A stretch of DNA of 64,000 bases. It comes from Antitrichia curtipendula. Lineage: Eukaryota; Streptophyta; Bryopsida; Hypnales; Leucodontaceae. Position numbers and translations under genes: made by a program. A model generated the notes under the pieces. That model searched no databases, had not been told where the DNA came from, and was given only the letters and a program-made list of their open reading frames with translations. Positions 12,501 to 24,670 of the stretch are shown in pieces; position 1 is the first letter of the stretch; each line of letters begins with the position of its first letter. Where the stretch lies: contig OX579640.1 in NCBI GenBank assembly GCA_951230915.1, forward strand, positions 17,008,981-17,072,980, read 5' to 3'.

Positions 12501-15500
12501 TTCACAAGATAATCACTTTAATCCAAAACACAGATTGGAAAAGACATAACAAAGCTGAAACATAGACTGATGATGAAACTCCCAACGAAATTCTGTCCAT
12601 GATTCCGTAGTGTTGTCGAGATCAAAGAAATTCTTGCGTTGGAAAATCATGAACATATTATTATAAGTAATCCTATCTCAGATATACAAGCCCCCCAAAT
12701 CATGGAATAAATAACTCACCTTTGATGTGCACTTCTGAAATTTCCAGCAAGAGCTGCCTCCTGAGCAGTCATTAGAGCCAGTGGAGGGCTAATAGAGCGC
12801 AAGAATGCTGCTGTAAGAAGGAAATAAGCGTACAGCAAAAACTGCCCTTTGTACCTGGAGTGCATTACATGCAGCATTTAGTGAATGACACATCTCTTGC
12901 ATATATTTCATCTTCAAATGCATGATTCCATATCAGGTCCTTCAAATTTCAAAGTAGACACGCTGATCAATTTTTGACGATGAACCAAGCTATAAAACTC
13001 CTTTACAAATTTCAAAACCGAGGTTTTGTCCACGTGACTCTGGTTTTCATAGCAATGACTGTCACACATGTAGGAGGAGGAAAACAAAAAATTTAAGGAT
13101 CTTAATATGAAAAATGTAACAAGACAAGGACAAGGACACATGAAGTTTACCCTATGGTTCTAGCAAGAGAGCGTGTAAAGAGAACAATATCCAGCACAGG
13201 CTTGAAGGTGTAGGAAAAAAGCTCGCTGATTGCAGAAGAAAATTTCTGTACGTCTTCAGTGATACGCTGCAGTAATAGATACAAAATTTCGAATAATTAG
13301 AATGCAAGACCTTCAGAAATCGTATTAGGTCGTATTCCAATAGTGTACACTGCAATAGGCGAGACTAGCATATGTGAATTAGAAACTATGTGAATCATAT
13401 TTCAAAAACAGCACTAAGACACTCCGAGGGTTCTTCTCTCAAGAAACATGGTTTCAAAGGAGCTCCAAAAATAAATCTTTCTTAATTTTGAGATAGTACA
13501 GAAGCGGAAAGAACGACACAAGAAAGAGTCAAAAAGGCTTTTCTTGTTCCATCCATTGTTACAAATTACAAATTGACAAGTTCTCTCTCTAAATTCATGT
13601 CTCATATTGTCGAAATCCTCAAAATGAAAAGCAAATAATCCCCATCCCTCAGGGGTGTTCTAGACAACCAAGCCGTGGCTGTAATTGAAAAGGTTTAAGT
13701 TGTAAACAGCCTTAACCCCTAAACACCCAAGTAACCATTTTCTGGTCGCTGGCCCTCTTTTTTGAGCTATCTCAAAAAAATTCAGAATATTTCAGATTAT
13801 TTCAGTGAGCACCTCAAAAAAATTCAGATTATTTGACTGCCTAGAGTGTAGTAGATATATAAGTTTGAAGTTTTGGGGGGTCAGTGGAAAAATAGGGCAG
13901 CACTTTAAGGAGCATATCTTATAGGGAGAATATTTTGAAATGATGACCTTTTGGGGCTCAGTGAAAGAAAAGAGAATTTGAGAGTGCTCATCTAAAATTT
14001 CACAACATTTTAGTCAATTTGCAATTGTTGGTGGAGCTTCCAATGCACAGTGGTCATTGAAATTAGGGTAGTGTTTGTAAGAAAAAACAAGAATGGGCAC
14101 ACTTGTCTTGTCTTCTCCTTGAGCTCCTTGGATCTGCCCTTGGGTTTCTCCTTGAGCTCCTTGGATCTGCCCTTGGGTCATTAGGGTTAACTGGGGTTAC
14201 GGATTGTGAGGGTTTAACACAGCTCGTTTGACTAGGAAACCTGTAAGGGGGATTTCTACTAGTATCACGTAGTTCAAGCTTGCAAATTATTCACTGCTGT
14301 TGGAGAAAGTGAGAAACATACTTGATCTGCATTTGAAAGACCGCGCAATGTCGATGCTGCATAGTACACACGGTTTGACAAATAACACTCGTGCAGGAAC
14401 TCCGTCAGCCTTTGCTGGAAAGCAAGACTGATCAACGCCTGCACACTAGACACTGTTAATATATTTTCAAAACCTGCATACAACCTCAAGATTACTCAAA
14501 ATTAACCAGATAAAACGATGATAGAAAAGGAAAGAAGAAATAGAAATAAGAAAGAGGACTAGGGCTCAAAAGCAACAACAAAGAGCGAAAGCTGTAGAAT
14601 TACGATTTGATTGCAAACCGAATGTCAAAACCTTGACCAAACTCAATGCATACCTGCATATACTTCAAGCCACTGTTGACCAGTGCTGCTGGAACAGCTG
14701 CCCATGCAAAGGCAGCAAGATTGGAAGCGAAAACCGGCCAATCCTGTTTCATTCCTCTTTCAGTAAGCACACAAACTCCGCATTCTGCCTTCATCAATTC
14801 TCACTTACATACACCCTTCTTTCAACCAGGTTTCAAAACCCTAAACCCTAAAACCCTAAAACCACCCCGAAGGAAAATATTTCAAAGGCCATAAGTGGTA
14901 AATACATACTAACCTTGTTTATCACTGACTGACCAGAGATACCTTCCAAACCGGAGATATAATCTGTCAAAAATACACACATAGCAGGATTTTTTAGCAG
15001 TTTCGAAGAATTTAAATGGGAATTCTTATGTGTGCAAATATACATTTTCTTTAACCAACAAATGCAATGTTCTTCACTCAATCTAATGATGTAAACAATT
15101 TCCTCATGTAAATTAAACATTACACAATATCATCAATCAAAATGGTCATTTTAAAATCATGAATCTTTTGTATCCTCAGCTGCCACATAAAGGATAAAAA
15201 CATAAGATAGGCAAACTCCATTGAAATACAAGTAGTAGTGACACCAGGTGTAGAACGAACATAATTTGGATCGACTTGAGCATGGCCATAGGAAACATGA
15301 ATCTTCAAAACATTTGTACTGGAGCAGTTGAACAGAGGGACACCAAGGAAGACCCATTGTCAATAGAAAAAAACAGAGAGGCAAACCTGTTAAAAGGGTT
15401 CGGCTACCCAGAAGGCAAGACTGCAAAATAACGAAGAATGCCTCCTTGGACATCAGTGACGGCACACATATTCGCAGAATCTCCCGTAACCGCTTTGCAA

Positions 15501-15861
15501 ACAGAGCATTCACTGCAACCTGAAGAAACCCAAGAGCCAACATCACATGATCAACAATTGTATGGAGAGACATCCCGAATAAATCTACATGGTGGATTAC
15601 AGCAATACATAGTCCACAATTTAAAAAATAATTCATGCTAAGAAGATTCAAACACATGCGCCAAGATTAGGTACAAACCTTGGCCTTCCGGGGTTGCAAA
15701 GCTGCTTGCGCAGCTGGTCTGGCATGAGATTCGCTAAGTGCCCATTGCTCCTTCTGAAATCTTTTAATGCTGAGTTGTAAAACCCTACCGCCCACGACGG
15801 CACTCCCGCCCACCAATACCAACCCGAACACTCGTTGTTGCTGTTTGCTAAGCACAGTCAT
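6545..15861 (-). CDS. ABCD: Half-size ABCD (ALDP/PMP70-type) ABC transporter, 18 coding exons
   Basis: Coding exons in order: 15679-15861, 15387-15519, 14914-14963, 14654-14743, 14322-14438, 13151-13266, 12720-12854, 11897-12032, 11675-11758, 11128-11184, 10923-11018, 10414-10544, 10024-10131, 9290-9389, 8418-8639, 7752-7825, 7069-7191, 6545-6638. All borders are GT-AG, all phases agree and the sum is 682 aa, a normal half-transporter length. The membrane domain covers about residues 60-350 and includes the family's EAA-like block NAEEIAF (279-285). The ATPase domain has Walker A GPNGSGKSS (475-483), Q-loop Q512, signature LSGGEKQR (592-599), Walker B ending VLDE (614-617) and H-loop H646. 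The family imports fatty acyl-CoA or related acyl substrates into peroxisomes as dimers. The LSGGEKQR signature resembles animal ALDP more than the full-size plant CTS/PXA1. Peroxisomal location is inferred. Two MITEs sit in introns. Confidence 0.93.
6884..7019. repeat. Degenerate tandem repeat in the last ABCD intron
   Basis: Several imperfect copies of a unit containing ATAACATAGGTACCTATA run head to tail, followed by a telomere-like stretch (TTTAGGG type) at about 7030-7055. Both lie in the intron between the last two coding exons of the ABCD gene. This looks like local slippage or decay and has no evident function. Confidence 0.6.
8182..8387. mobile_element. CACTA-ended MITE in an ABCD intron, 206 bp
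   Basis: The element starts CACTATAAGAAACC and ends in TAATAGTG. It is flanked by the 3-bp direct duplication AGT (8179-8181 and 8388-8390), as expected for CACTA (En/Spm) insertions. Its interior is a foldback: an ACATGGGTT/ACCCATG-type arm pair and a TTTTTATGTCAAC block with its reverse complement. It has no coding capacity, so any movement would depend on a transposase supplied elsewhere. It lies in the intron between ABCD exons 15 and 16. A sister copy is at 25158-25374. Confidence 0.82.
8818..9070. mobile_element. Stowaway-type MITE (Tc1/mariner) in an ABCD intron, 253 bp
   Basis: The ends are terminal inverted repeats of roughly 28 bp: the left begins CTCCCACCATCCCGAAATGA and the right is its near-perfect reverse complement, ending GATGGAGGGAG. 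The dinucleotide TA flanks both ends (8816-8817 and 9071-9072). The CTCCCTCC-like terminus and TA target site are diagnostic of Stowaway elements. It lies in the intron between ABCD exons 14 and 15 and has no coding capacity. Confidence 0.88.
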
Positions 15862-15881
15862 TGTGCAAGATGGTATTAACC

Positions 15882-15914
15882 CTACAAGCAGCCAGGAGAT
15901 CCTCTCAAAGACAT
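15882..15914 (-). promoter_or_regulatory. 10-codon upstream ORF in the ABCD leader
   Basis: An ATG in the ABCD leader opens a 10-codon frame ending in TAG, closing 20 nt before the main ATG at 15861. It lies just after a good acceptor (TTTCCAG|GGATG at 15916). A short upstream ORF placed this way can lower translation of the main frame. This is a prediction from position only. Confidence 0.4.
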
Positions 15915-15915
15915 C

Positions 15916-16800
15916 CCTGGAAACAACTGGAAACAACAACAAACACAGAAAAAATTCGCGCAAATTTAGTTATAAAGATGGAACGAGAAATGTATTCTCT
16001 AATCTTGGAAAAAAAAAAATGGCCTTGAATTCTCACTTGAACTCGTGACTAAAGCTCAGGCTCACATTCAGGAGCTCCAAGTCTCAAGGGAACCAGCAGC
16101 AACACACTTCTAATCACACCCAAAGCTTAAAAGTTAGGAACACGTAAATTCAAAGAGGCTCAAATTAAACTCCCAAAGGACCTAGAATTCATAATGATTA
16201 GTTCAATTGAGTATAATGATCAATTCATAACGATCAGTTCAATTGCGTTGGAATCCGCTTTGCTTTCCTAACAAAAACACGCTCAGTGATGTCGCAATCA
16301 GGTGTGGCTACATTAGGAGAGAGAGAGCAGGGTGTTAGTGTGCGCACCATTGAAACAAATGTAAAACCCTCGTAAAACCCTTCGAATTGATCAATCTCTA
16401 CACAACAACAACCACCCTTTTCACTACATTCGATTTCCGCACGGCAAATTCCTTCAATTTGCAAAACCCATCAGCAGAAGAAAATGTTCAGAGAAGATCA
16501 AGAAAAAATTTCTCGCAACTGATACTAGAATGAAGAGAGTACGATAGAAATGGAAGAAACGAAATTTACCTCTGTTTTTTGGGGGAGTTACGTGGGTTGT
16601 GACGGCGCCAGTCCGCGAAATTGGTGGAAAGCAAAAATTTGGAAGAAGAAATTTCAGAAAAAATTGGGAGACTGTGAATGGCGATGGATTCCGATTGTTG
16701 GGAGTTGCTTGTCAACAAGCTAACTACACCTAAAACCGCACGCTTCCTAAAATCGCGCACCACAGATTCTTGCCTAAAGTGTACTCCTCTAAAGAAAGTG
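15916..16800 (-). promoter_or_regulatory. Probable 5' leader intron and promoter of the ABCD gene
   Basis: A candidate leader exon on the minus strand ends at 16571 (ACAGAG|GTAAAT) and could splice to the acceptor at 15917/15916, leaving a short non-coding part before the ATG. The DNA between about 16560 and 16790 is less AT-rich than the sequence to its right, as expected near a transcription start. No TATA box was fixed. Confidence 0.35.
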
Positions 16801-18739
16801 TACTATTCATGAGAGTCTACAAACACCTAGTTTCAGCACTTTCGAATATTTGTTAGTTTATTCATACGGTGTCTAAAAAAAAGATGCACTCTGAGAGAAT
16901 ATAGAATCCCTTTTTCACTACCATTAGGAACCCACAAAAAGTTTTCCAATATAATGATGGGAACCATGTTCAATTGCTTATTTGTGCAATTTTAGGTGTG
17001 GTTACCTTACAGGATTGCAAGGCTTTTTCTTGTCTATGCCAATTGTTGTGGTGCCATGTGTAAGAGTTTGTTTGGTGGGAAAGCTCAGGTCCTGCTGGAC
17101 CAAACTATACAATAGATGGGGCCTACGTGGTCCTGTGCGAATCCTAGCTGGTAGAGTACACACAAGAAGGTAGTGGGATTGAGGGCTTTTGAGGAAGGTA
17201 TGGGCATTCTCATTGGTTGATGTGGCAAGAGATCATTGATCATTCAAATGGTGCCATAAGAGCATCCCCTGTGGACCTTCAAATGGCTTTGAAGGTCCTA
17301 TAAGTTTCGCTAAGAAATGAAGTCATTCCTACCCTTCATTAATAAACACACCACTATTGTTAAATTTTGATGATTACCATGCTATGTGGGCTCTCTTTGG
17401 CCAACCCTTTGAAAGGAAAAGGCAAAGCAAAAATATTTTCATGATTTTTAAGAAGTGCAAATATAACTTTTGTTATAGAAGTGCTCCACCCTTTGAAAGA
17501 ATCAATTTAATAAAAAGGCCTTGGCATTATTTAGGGTTAATAGTTTAGAACATTCAGAATGAAGTAGTTATCAAACTTTATTGATTAAAATTTACAAATT
17601 AATAAACCAGTTGTTTTTTTCAAAATTTTCAAACCCATGAGAGTTTTCTCACTTAAAAAAATTGGCAATCTTTTCTTTTTTAAATCAAATATTTATATAC
17701 ATACACACACATGATTACTAAAGTCTAAAATTAGGTGGGTGATACACTCCATTTTAGCAAATATAATTGAAGTTAGAATTCTTATTCATGTTTCTACATC
17801 AATTTTAGAAAATAAATCTCGTGACCCAAAGTTTGAAGGTTTGGATAACAAATATGCACACAGATCCAATTTTTTAAATGAAATATTATGTGAGACAATT
17901 GAAGGTTCAAACTGTAGGCCAATGCAATTTTAAAAAATGGAATGAATCAACTTCTTTATTACATTATTTGGAAAGCCACCTAGATATACATGGTATTATT
18001 TAATAAAATAATGATTTTTTTAAAAATGTCAATCTTTCAAAATAGAAGAACTTTTTATCTTTATAAAAGTGACAAAATTAGTTACATCAATATATTTTTA
18101 GATTTTTGATGAAATGTCATTCTATTCATCTAAATACTAATAATTTCATTCAAAAAGCAAAGTCCATGGGAATGCCAAATTATGCAATCACACAACACAT
18201 ATTTTACTTTCATAAAATGCATTGATTGGTGAAGACCAAGGCTATTTTTTTAGCATTGTGAAGCTAGATTGCACTCATTTGCAGACCTTGGCGAATTCAA
18301 TATATCAAATTAGCAACCGAAAAGAGCCTTTGTTTGCCACATTAGTAGTTGAGCGTGACTCGCTAGAATCAAGTTGGCACTTTTGGGTAGGTTCTTGTTG
18401 CCAGCATTTGCTCCTTTTGACACCCGCCACCACCAGAGTTATTGATACTATGTTCCATTTTTACACTCCACATGCTCCGCTTTCAATCCTTGTATTACTA
18501 CTCTCTCCTTTAGTTTGCATTTGTAATGAATTGCAAATCACCAATGGCACGTGTTTGTGAATCATGTTTTTGCCATGATTGCTCCTTCATTTCTAAGGTT
18601 CACCAGTCACCACAACTTTAGGAAAGTATTCATTTTACTAGGGGCTTGTAGGTTGTTCGCTTGTAAATTTATGCTCCGCCTCCTACACCTTGAATGTTGC
18701 TTGTTAATTGTCATCTTTAGTGGTTGTTGCTGGTGGAAG
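16801..18739. other. AT-rich intergenic DNA with one arm of a long inverted repeat
   Basis: No supported gene is present. The region contains the left copy (17690-18243) of a dispersed repeat whose inverted partner is at 29540-29905. The rest is unique-looking AT-rich sequence up to the CACTA insertion at 18740. Confidence 0.5.
17690..18243 (+). repeat. Left copy of a 12-kb-spaced inverted repeat
   Basis: The portion 17945-18243 matches the reverse complement of about 29540-29825 almost base for base, including the blocks GATGAAATGTCATTC, AGTCCATGGGA and AGAACTTTTTATCTTTATAA. Similarity continues left to about 17690, around the ACACATGATT block. The left copy carries about 180 extra bases (roughly 17766-17945) that the right copy lacks. 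No protein is encoded. Confidence 0.8.
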
Positions 18740-19149
18740 CACTACAAGAAAACGAGGGGTTCTGCAACTACACTATGCAACTCATTTTGTAGTTGCATAC
18801 ATCGTTTGCAACTAGGTGATAATCTGGAGCCCGCAGTTGCAGTGGACAAGTTGCATGAGTTGCAGTGTAGTCGCAATTTTTTCATGTCATCGGACAGTAT
18901 TCAAAAAACTTCATCGACGAATTGTAGTTTACTACCACGTAAGGTCAGGTCCTACATTCGATACTTTAGGCACTTGTAGTCGACTTCTTTACAACTAACA
19001 TACACTCGCATATGACTTATCATATGCAACTTGTTCACAACTTCTTTGCAACTTGACTGTGTTGATGTATGACTTCTTTGCCACTACTATACAACTACAT
19101 TTGGATTTGCGACTAATTTCTAATGTGTCAAGCTACTCATCAACTGTGC

Positions 19150-20060
19150 AACTTTTATGCGACAAGCTTCCAACTCATGTGCTACTCTTTTGCTACTTCT
19201 AAGCAACTTCTGTGTAGCTCCTACGCAACTGATAGTCAACTCACATACAATTAATTTGCAACTCAAAACCAACTCACATACAACTCATTTGGAACTCAAA
19301 GCCAACTCATATACAACTAGTTTAAAACTCAATGTCAACTTCCGTGCAACTCATTTGCTAAAAAAAACTTGCCTCGGGCAACTCGTTTGCAACACATTGC
19401 CAACTTATATGCTACCAATTTCCAACTCAGAGCCAACTCAGATGCAACTAGTCTTCAACTCAAAGCCAACTTATATGAAACTAGTTAGCAATTCAAAGCC
19501 AACTCAGATGCAACTAGTTTGCCACTTTAAGCCAACTCATGTGGAAATAGTTTGCAACTCTAAACCAATTCACATATAACTAGTTTGCAACTCAAAGCCA
19601 ACTTAAAAGCAACTCTTTTGCAAAAGAAGGCCTACTCATAGGCAACTAGTTCGCAACTCAGAGCCAACTCAAGAGCAACTACGTTGCAACTCGAAGCCAA
19701 CTCCCATACAATTAGTTTACAACTGAGAACTGACTCACATACATCTAATTTGCAACTCGAAGCCAACTCCCATACAATTAGTTTACAACTGAGAACTGAC
19801 TCACATACATCTAATTTGCAACTCAAAGCCAACTCAAAGCCAACTGACATACAACTAGTTTGCAACTGAAGACTGATTCACATACAACTAGTTTGCAACT
19901 AAGAGCTGACTCATATACAACTAATTTGCAACTGAGAGCTGATTCAGGTACAACTAGTTTGCAACTGAGAGCTGACTCAGGTACAACTAGTTTGCAACTG
20001 AGAGCTGACTCAGGTACAACTAGTTTGCAACTAAGAACTAACTCACATACTACTAGTTTG
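19150..20060. repeat. Left subterminal tandem array of the CACTA element
   Basis: More than twenty imperfect copies of a unit built on TTGCAACTCAAAGCCAACTC and ACATACAACTAGT follow one another at intervals of roughly 36-39 bp. Near 19860-20040 the units become very regular (TTGCAACTGAGAGCTGACTC type). The array is inside the CACTA element and is the likely transposase-binding region. The open frames it creates on both strands are an effect of the repeat and not genes. Confidence 0.8.
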
Positions 20061-20482
20061 CACTATATTCCAAAAATCCTTGCTGCTAAAGGAATTCCCC
20101 ACATATTCAAACTCAAGATCCATAATATCTCTGAGCTTTTTCAAAGTTTGTGGCCTGTGTTTATCCCATTGAATAACACTTATATCAAATACGTTAGAAG
20201 GGATTTGGGCCCAAGAAAGGGCCGTTTCAGGCCCGTTCCCCAATCTGTCCCCATGCTGTGAACGGTGGTATGGGCTGTCAAAAAAATATATTTAAAAAAT
20301 AAAAATAAAAATAAAAAATTATTTTTGTTTACCAAATCTCATTTTAAGAAAAAAATAATTTTTTTTGTTTTTTTGTTTTTTTGAAAATCTGACGTGGCCG
20401 AAGTTCGGCCATGTCACCCTGCTACGGTGGCGCAGTTTCAGCAGTCAGGAACTGCACAGAACTTATGGGAACTCGCGGCCCC

Positions 20483-20850
20483 TTAGAGGGTCCAAATTTT
20501 TTCTAATGTCAAAGGGGCAAAGGCCCTCATAGTTCGGTCCCAAGTAGTCTTCCTAGAAGAAGAGGCATCAATTTGACCATTTGACTTCACATGTAATTCA
20601 TTTGGTCTTTTGCCATTATTGCTTCTTTCTTCTGTTTTCTTCTCTAACTCTCTGTACCTCTTGCGCCTAGTAGAACGTCCACCACTCTCTGACTGACACA
20701 CCACTTCTTGTGATTGTACATGCCCTTGCCACAAAGCTGAAATAGGAGGAACATGAAATTCAACCATTGCCTGTTGTGGAGGTTCGGTAGGTGGTGGTGG
20801 TATGGACTATGGTGGTATCCATTGTCACTGTCCAGCTGGGCTTTGGGGCA
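20483..20850 (-). pseudogene. En/Spm-like transposon protein fragment
   Basis: A minus-strand frame of 94 codons (start 20767, stop 20483) reads into a basic, glutamate-rich stretch (around RRKRYRELEKKTEERSNNGK) and ends WDRTMRAFAPLTLEKIW. A proline and glutamine-rich frame lies just upstream but is broken by stops. The composition and the position inside a CACTA element fit the accessory (TnpA-like) protein. The match is by general character only and the fragment is clearly incomplete. Confidence 0.3.
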
Positions 20851-22289
20851 TTGGTTGTCTTGCAAATCCACCATGATGAGAAGGCGAGGATCTCTTTCTG
20901 CTACCAGAGGCTTCTCCATATACGCGACTATCATCTTCTTCAAATTGATTGTCTTCATTCCCTGAAAGAATACAACAACATTAGTACTATTAAAAGTAAT
21001 GTACAAAAGAGAATTCTTATTACTGAACCTTTGTTTTCTTTAAAAGAAGTTCATTTCCATAAAAAAAATTCAACTCATCTTCTTCAGTGCTGTGAGAGTC
21101 CTCTGAAGCCGACATGTCATCTTCAGCACTTGCATCTTCACTGATAGCTTTTAGGTCTTCACTGCTAACTCTGGCACTCTTCTGTGTGGGCAATGCTGGA
21201 GCTTGAATATGTTATTCTTGCATACTTTTGCGCTTTGCAATTGAAGCTCCCTTGCAAACCAACCAACATTATAGCTTTAAAGAAAAAGGATATAAAAATA
21301 ATCATCTATTTTTGGAGCCACATAATACATGAAGATTTCTGACATTACTTTGGATACTATGCTATGTTGTGTCTATTTTGCAACTACATGGCAAGTAGCA
21401 ACTGCATGCCAACTAGCTTGCAACTATATGGCAACTAATTGGCAATTAGCTTGCAACTACATGGCAACTAGTTTGCAACTTCAATTACCTCTATAATGCT
21501 ACAGCAACTTCTTACAAAAACTACTGAAATACTAGGAAACAAAAATATTGCAACCACCTAATCTTAAACATCATTGGAAGACTAAAGACAATCTCCTAAT
21601 TTTAGAGAGGCCCTTACAGTTCCTTTGATGTTGCTTTTATAGGTTGTACTTGTACTGTTCGCTCCACCACTCTAGCATCTCGACGCAATTCCCTCTTCAT
21701 TTTCTCATAGTCAATAGAATCCGTGCCAAACGATTCTCATTCACCTACCTAAGAAGTCAAGATAATGGTTCAATGAACAATTACTACTTCATTCAACTCT
21801 TCAAGAACTCTTTCTATCGCCAGCACAAAAGAATGCATAAATAAAACTATTGTTCTATGTTGTTTGCAAATTGGCTTGAATAGTTCAAAATCTCACAAAC
21901 TCTACAAACTTGAAAACCATTATCATTAATTGTAAATGGCATAGCCAATTCTACACAAAACATTAGTTCCATGAGTTCTTGCTTAGGATTACACCTATCA
22001 CCAAAGTACTTCACCAAAAATGATTTAATTCCTAAATTAATAGATGCATTCATCATTTCTACACTGCTCTTAGAAGTCATTCATCAGCCACTTTAGGGTT
22101 TACGCGTCCTTGAAGAGTTAGTTTATTCCCTGATAAACAGTTTCATGTAATAACCCGAAACCCTAACAAATATAAAGGCACAAAGGCTTACAAATGCGTA
22201 CCATTCTGATGACCCTGAAAACATTTCCATTTGAAGCCTAAGGAAGCTAAAAAGTCTCGCAGAGAAACACCTCCACCGCAAGCTTCTGC

Positions 22290-22560
22290 TCCTTGTGAAC
22301 TCTGCTCTCCTCGCAGAACCCTCCTCTCTGCTCGCAGAACCCTCCGCTCCGCTCTCCTTGCAGAACCCTCCTCTCGTACAGAACCCTCCGCTCTGCTCGC
22401 AAAATCCTCCGCTTCGCTCGTAGAACCCTCCGCTTCGCTCGTAGAACCCTCCGCTCCGCTCGTAAAACCCTCCGCTCCGCTCGCAGAACCCTCCGCTTCG
22501 CTCGTAGAACCCTCCGCTCCGCTTGTAGAACCCTCCGCTTTGCTCACAGAATCCTCTACT
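22290..22560. repeat. 21-bp minisatellite inside the CACTA element
   Basis: About a dozen copies of a 21-bp unit of the form CTCGTAGAACCCTCCGCTTCG follow each other with few changes. Because 21 is divisible by three, all frames tend to stay open, giving a false 7-residue repeat protein on both strands. It is richer in G and C than the surrounding element. Confidence 0.8.
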
Positions 22561-23202
22561 TGCAGAACCTTAACAGGATGGATGGATGAGAGAGATGAGA
22601 GTTGCAACCCACTTTGGATGGATGGAGGGATGAGACTAAGAATTCCTATTTATTCTATATAAAACTCTCAATCTCTTCAAAGATTCTCAGGATTTACTGT
22701 ATATTGAATGTGCAATTACAAAGTGTACAATTAGAGAGGTTTGATTGCAGATAATTGTAATGTCTCATGCATTGCGGGATGCAGCGCATAATTATGTGCT
22801 GAATAATGTTGCTATTTTGGAGCCACTTGTCAAGTAAGTTGTACTAGCTTCTTCTTCCACTTGTAGAATCCATTTAATAAAACAGGGATAGGTTGCAATA
22901 TATTGATATGAAATTAGTGTGAATAGCAAACTACTGACTACCATGCATTTGAAAAGCAACTAAAATGCAACTGAAAAGTAACTGCCATGCAACTGCCATG
23001 CAACTAAAATGCAATTAAAGTGCAACTACAATGCAACTGAAATGCAACTAAACAGCAAGGAAACTGCAACTAACATGCAACTAAAATACAAGTATCGTCA
23101 CTTCAAAATTAATGTCTGAGGTAGGTGGATGGAATTGACCATCTATAGTATTTGCTACTAGGAAATCTTTACATTTATGATTTTGAACTTCTATCTTGTG
23201 TG

Positions 23203-23930
23203 TGCAGGAAGAACGTGAAATTGATCCAAGCACAACACCACTTGATGCGTGGATAAGAACGGCTCTTTGCAATAGTAGTGCTGATGCTCACACTTCGGAG
23301 GACAGAGATAGGATGTTATTATCCAACAGACCATCGTAGAAGACACTTCGATATTCTCGTATGAGAGCTTTTGGAAATCACTTCAGGGTTGACGATAGCT
23401 CTTCTAACCAATTGCAAACATATGATTGCGGTGTTGCATCTGTATTCGAAATTCCAGCTCCTGATCTTCAAAACGTGTCAGTGCACTACGTCGGAATATT
23501 GAAAGATATATTCAAACTAGATTATGGATGTCTTAGCAATCCCGTGATACTATTGCAGTGTGAATGGGTGAAAAAATCAGACAATCGAGGAAATCCAACA
23601 TACATTAGGGATAATGATGGTATCCTTCTAATGAACTTTCATCACAAAATGCGGAAAATGCTTAATGCTTTTATTTTTTCAAGCCAAGCAACCCAAGTGT
23701 TCTTTGCATCTGATGTGCTTAGAAAAGAAGATTGGAAAGTAGTATTACACAAGCAACCTCGTGCTCGACGAGAATTTGTAGACACATCAGATGTATTCGT
23801 TAGCACCACTGTTCAAACTTCTGGTCTCGTTGCTCCAGAGAATGTGCCTCCTCTACCTATTGTCTCGTCTCTGGTTGGAACTATAGAGTTATCTGTAGAG
23901 GACAATCTCTTGGCATCTGCAAGATATTAA
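23203..23930 (+). pseudogene. DUF4216-like C-terminal part of a CACTA (TNP2) transposase, broken
   Basis: The frame 23361-23930 (189 codons) has the DUF4216 pattern: MRAFGNHFRV, then YVGILKDIFKLDYG, VILLQCEWV, GILLMNF, SQATQVFFASD and DWKVVLHKQPRAR. This domain usually follows the catalytic transposase domain in plant CACTA proteins. The same frame continues upstream from about 23203 (EEREIDPSTTPLDAWI) but is cut by an in-frame stop at 23337. The catalytic domain itself was not found upstream. Codon use is AT-rich like the rest of the element. It is read as a decayed remnant. Confidence 0.7.
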
Positions 23931-24059
23931 GAGCATTCATGGAAAATATTCATTTTCTAAACAAACTCTAATTGTTTTCTAGTTGCATTCCAGTTGTTCT
24001 ATAGTTGCATGCTAGTTATTTAGTAGTTGCATGCTAGTTGTTCTGTAGAAGGATGTCAA

Positions 24060-24670
24060 TTGTTCTATAGTTGCATACGAGTCACTCTATAGTTGCATGA
24101 GAGTCAAATTCTAGTTGCATGCGAGTCATTTTGTAGTTGCATGGTGGTTGTTCTTTTCAGTTGCATTCTAGTCCTTCTTTAGTTGAAATCCAATCAGTTT
24201 ATAGTCCAATCCTAGCATACACGTGTCCACATCAGCAACTATGATGAATGTCGGATGTAGAAAACCTCACAGTCACTTCTCTAGTTGCATACGAGTCACT
24301 GTATAGTTGCATGCGAGTCATTTTGTAGTTGCATGGTGGTTGTTCTTTCCAGTTGCATTCTAGTCCTTCTTTAGTTGAAATCCAATCAGTTTATAGTCCA
24401 ATCCTAGCGTACACGTGTCCACATCAGCAACTATGATGAATGTCGGATGTATAAAACCTCACAGTCACTTCTCTAGTTGCATACGAGTCACTGTATAGTT
24501 GCATGCGAGTCAATTTCTAGTTGCATGAGAGTCATTCTCTAGTTGCATGTCGGTTGTTCTTTCCAGTTGCATTCTAGTCCTTCTTTAGTTGAATTCGAAT
24601 CAGTTTTTAGCCAAACCCGAGCGTACAGTTGTCCACATCAGCAACTATGATGAATATCGGATGTAGAATA
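24060..24670. repeat. Right subterminal array of the CACTA element with about 190-bp direct repeats
   Basis: A block containing AGTTGCATTCTAGTCCTTCT, GTGTCCACATCAGCAACTAT and the motif AGTTGCATACGAGTCA is repeated three times, with matching points at 24159, 24351 and 24565 (steps of 192 and 214 bp). The AGTTGCAT motif is the complement of the motif in the left array, so the element's two ends carry oppositely oriented binding-type repeats. Confidence 0.8.

Noticed and set aside
18222..18979. Two plus-strand frames of 112 and 142 codons around the left end of the CACTA element
   Set aside because: One runs across the transposon border and neither has motifs or splice support.
19157..20261. 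Several repetitive open frames on both strands (NSHTTSLQL-type and CKLDVCES-type)
   Set aside because: They are translations of the subterminal array of the CACTA element, not genes.
22188..22662. Two opposite frames of about 140 codons with regular 7-residue repeats
   Set aside because: They come from the 21-bp minisatellite, whose period keeps all frames open. There is no independent sign of a protein.
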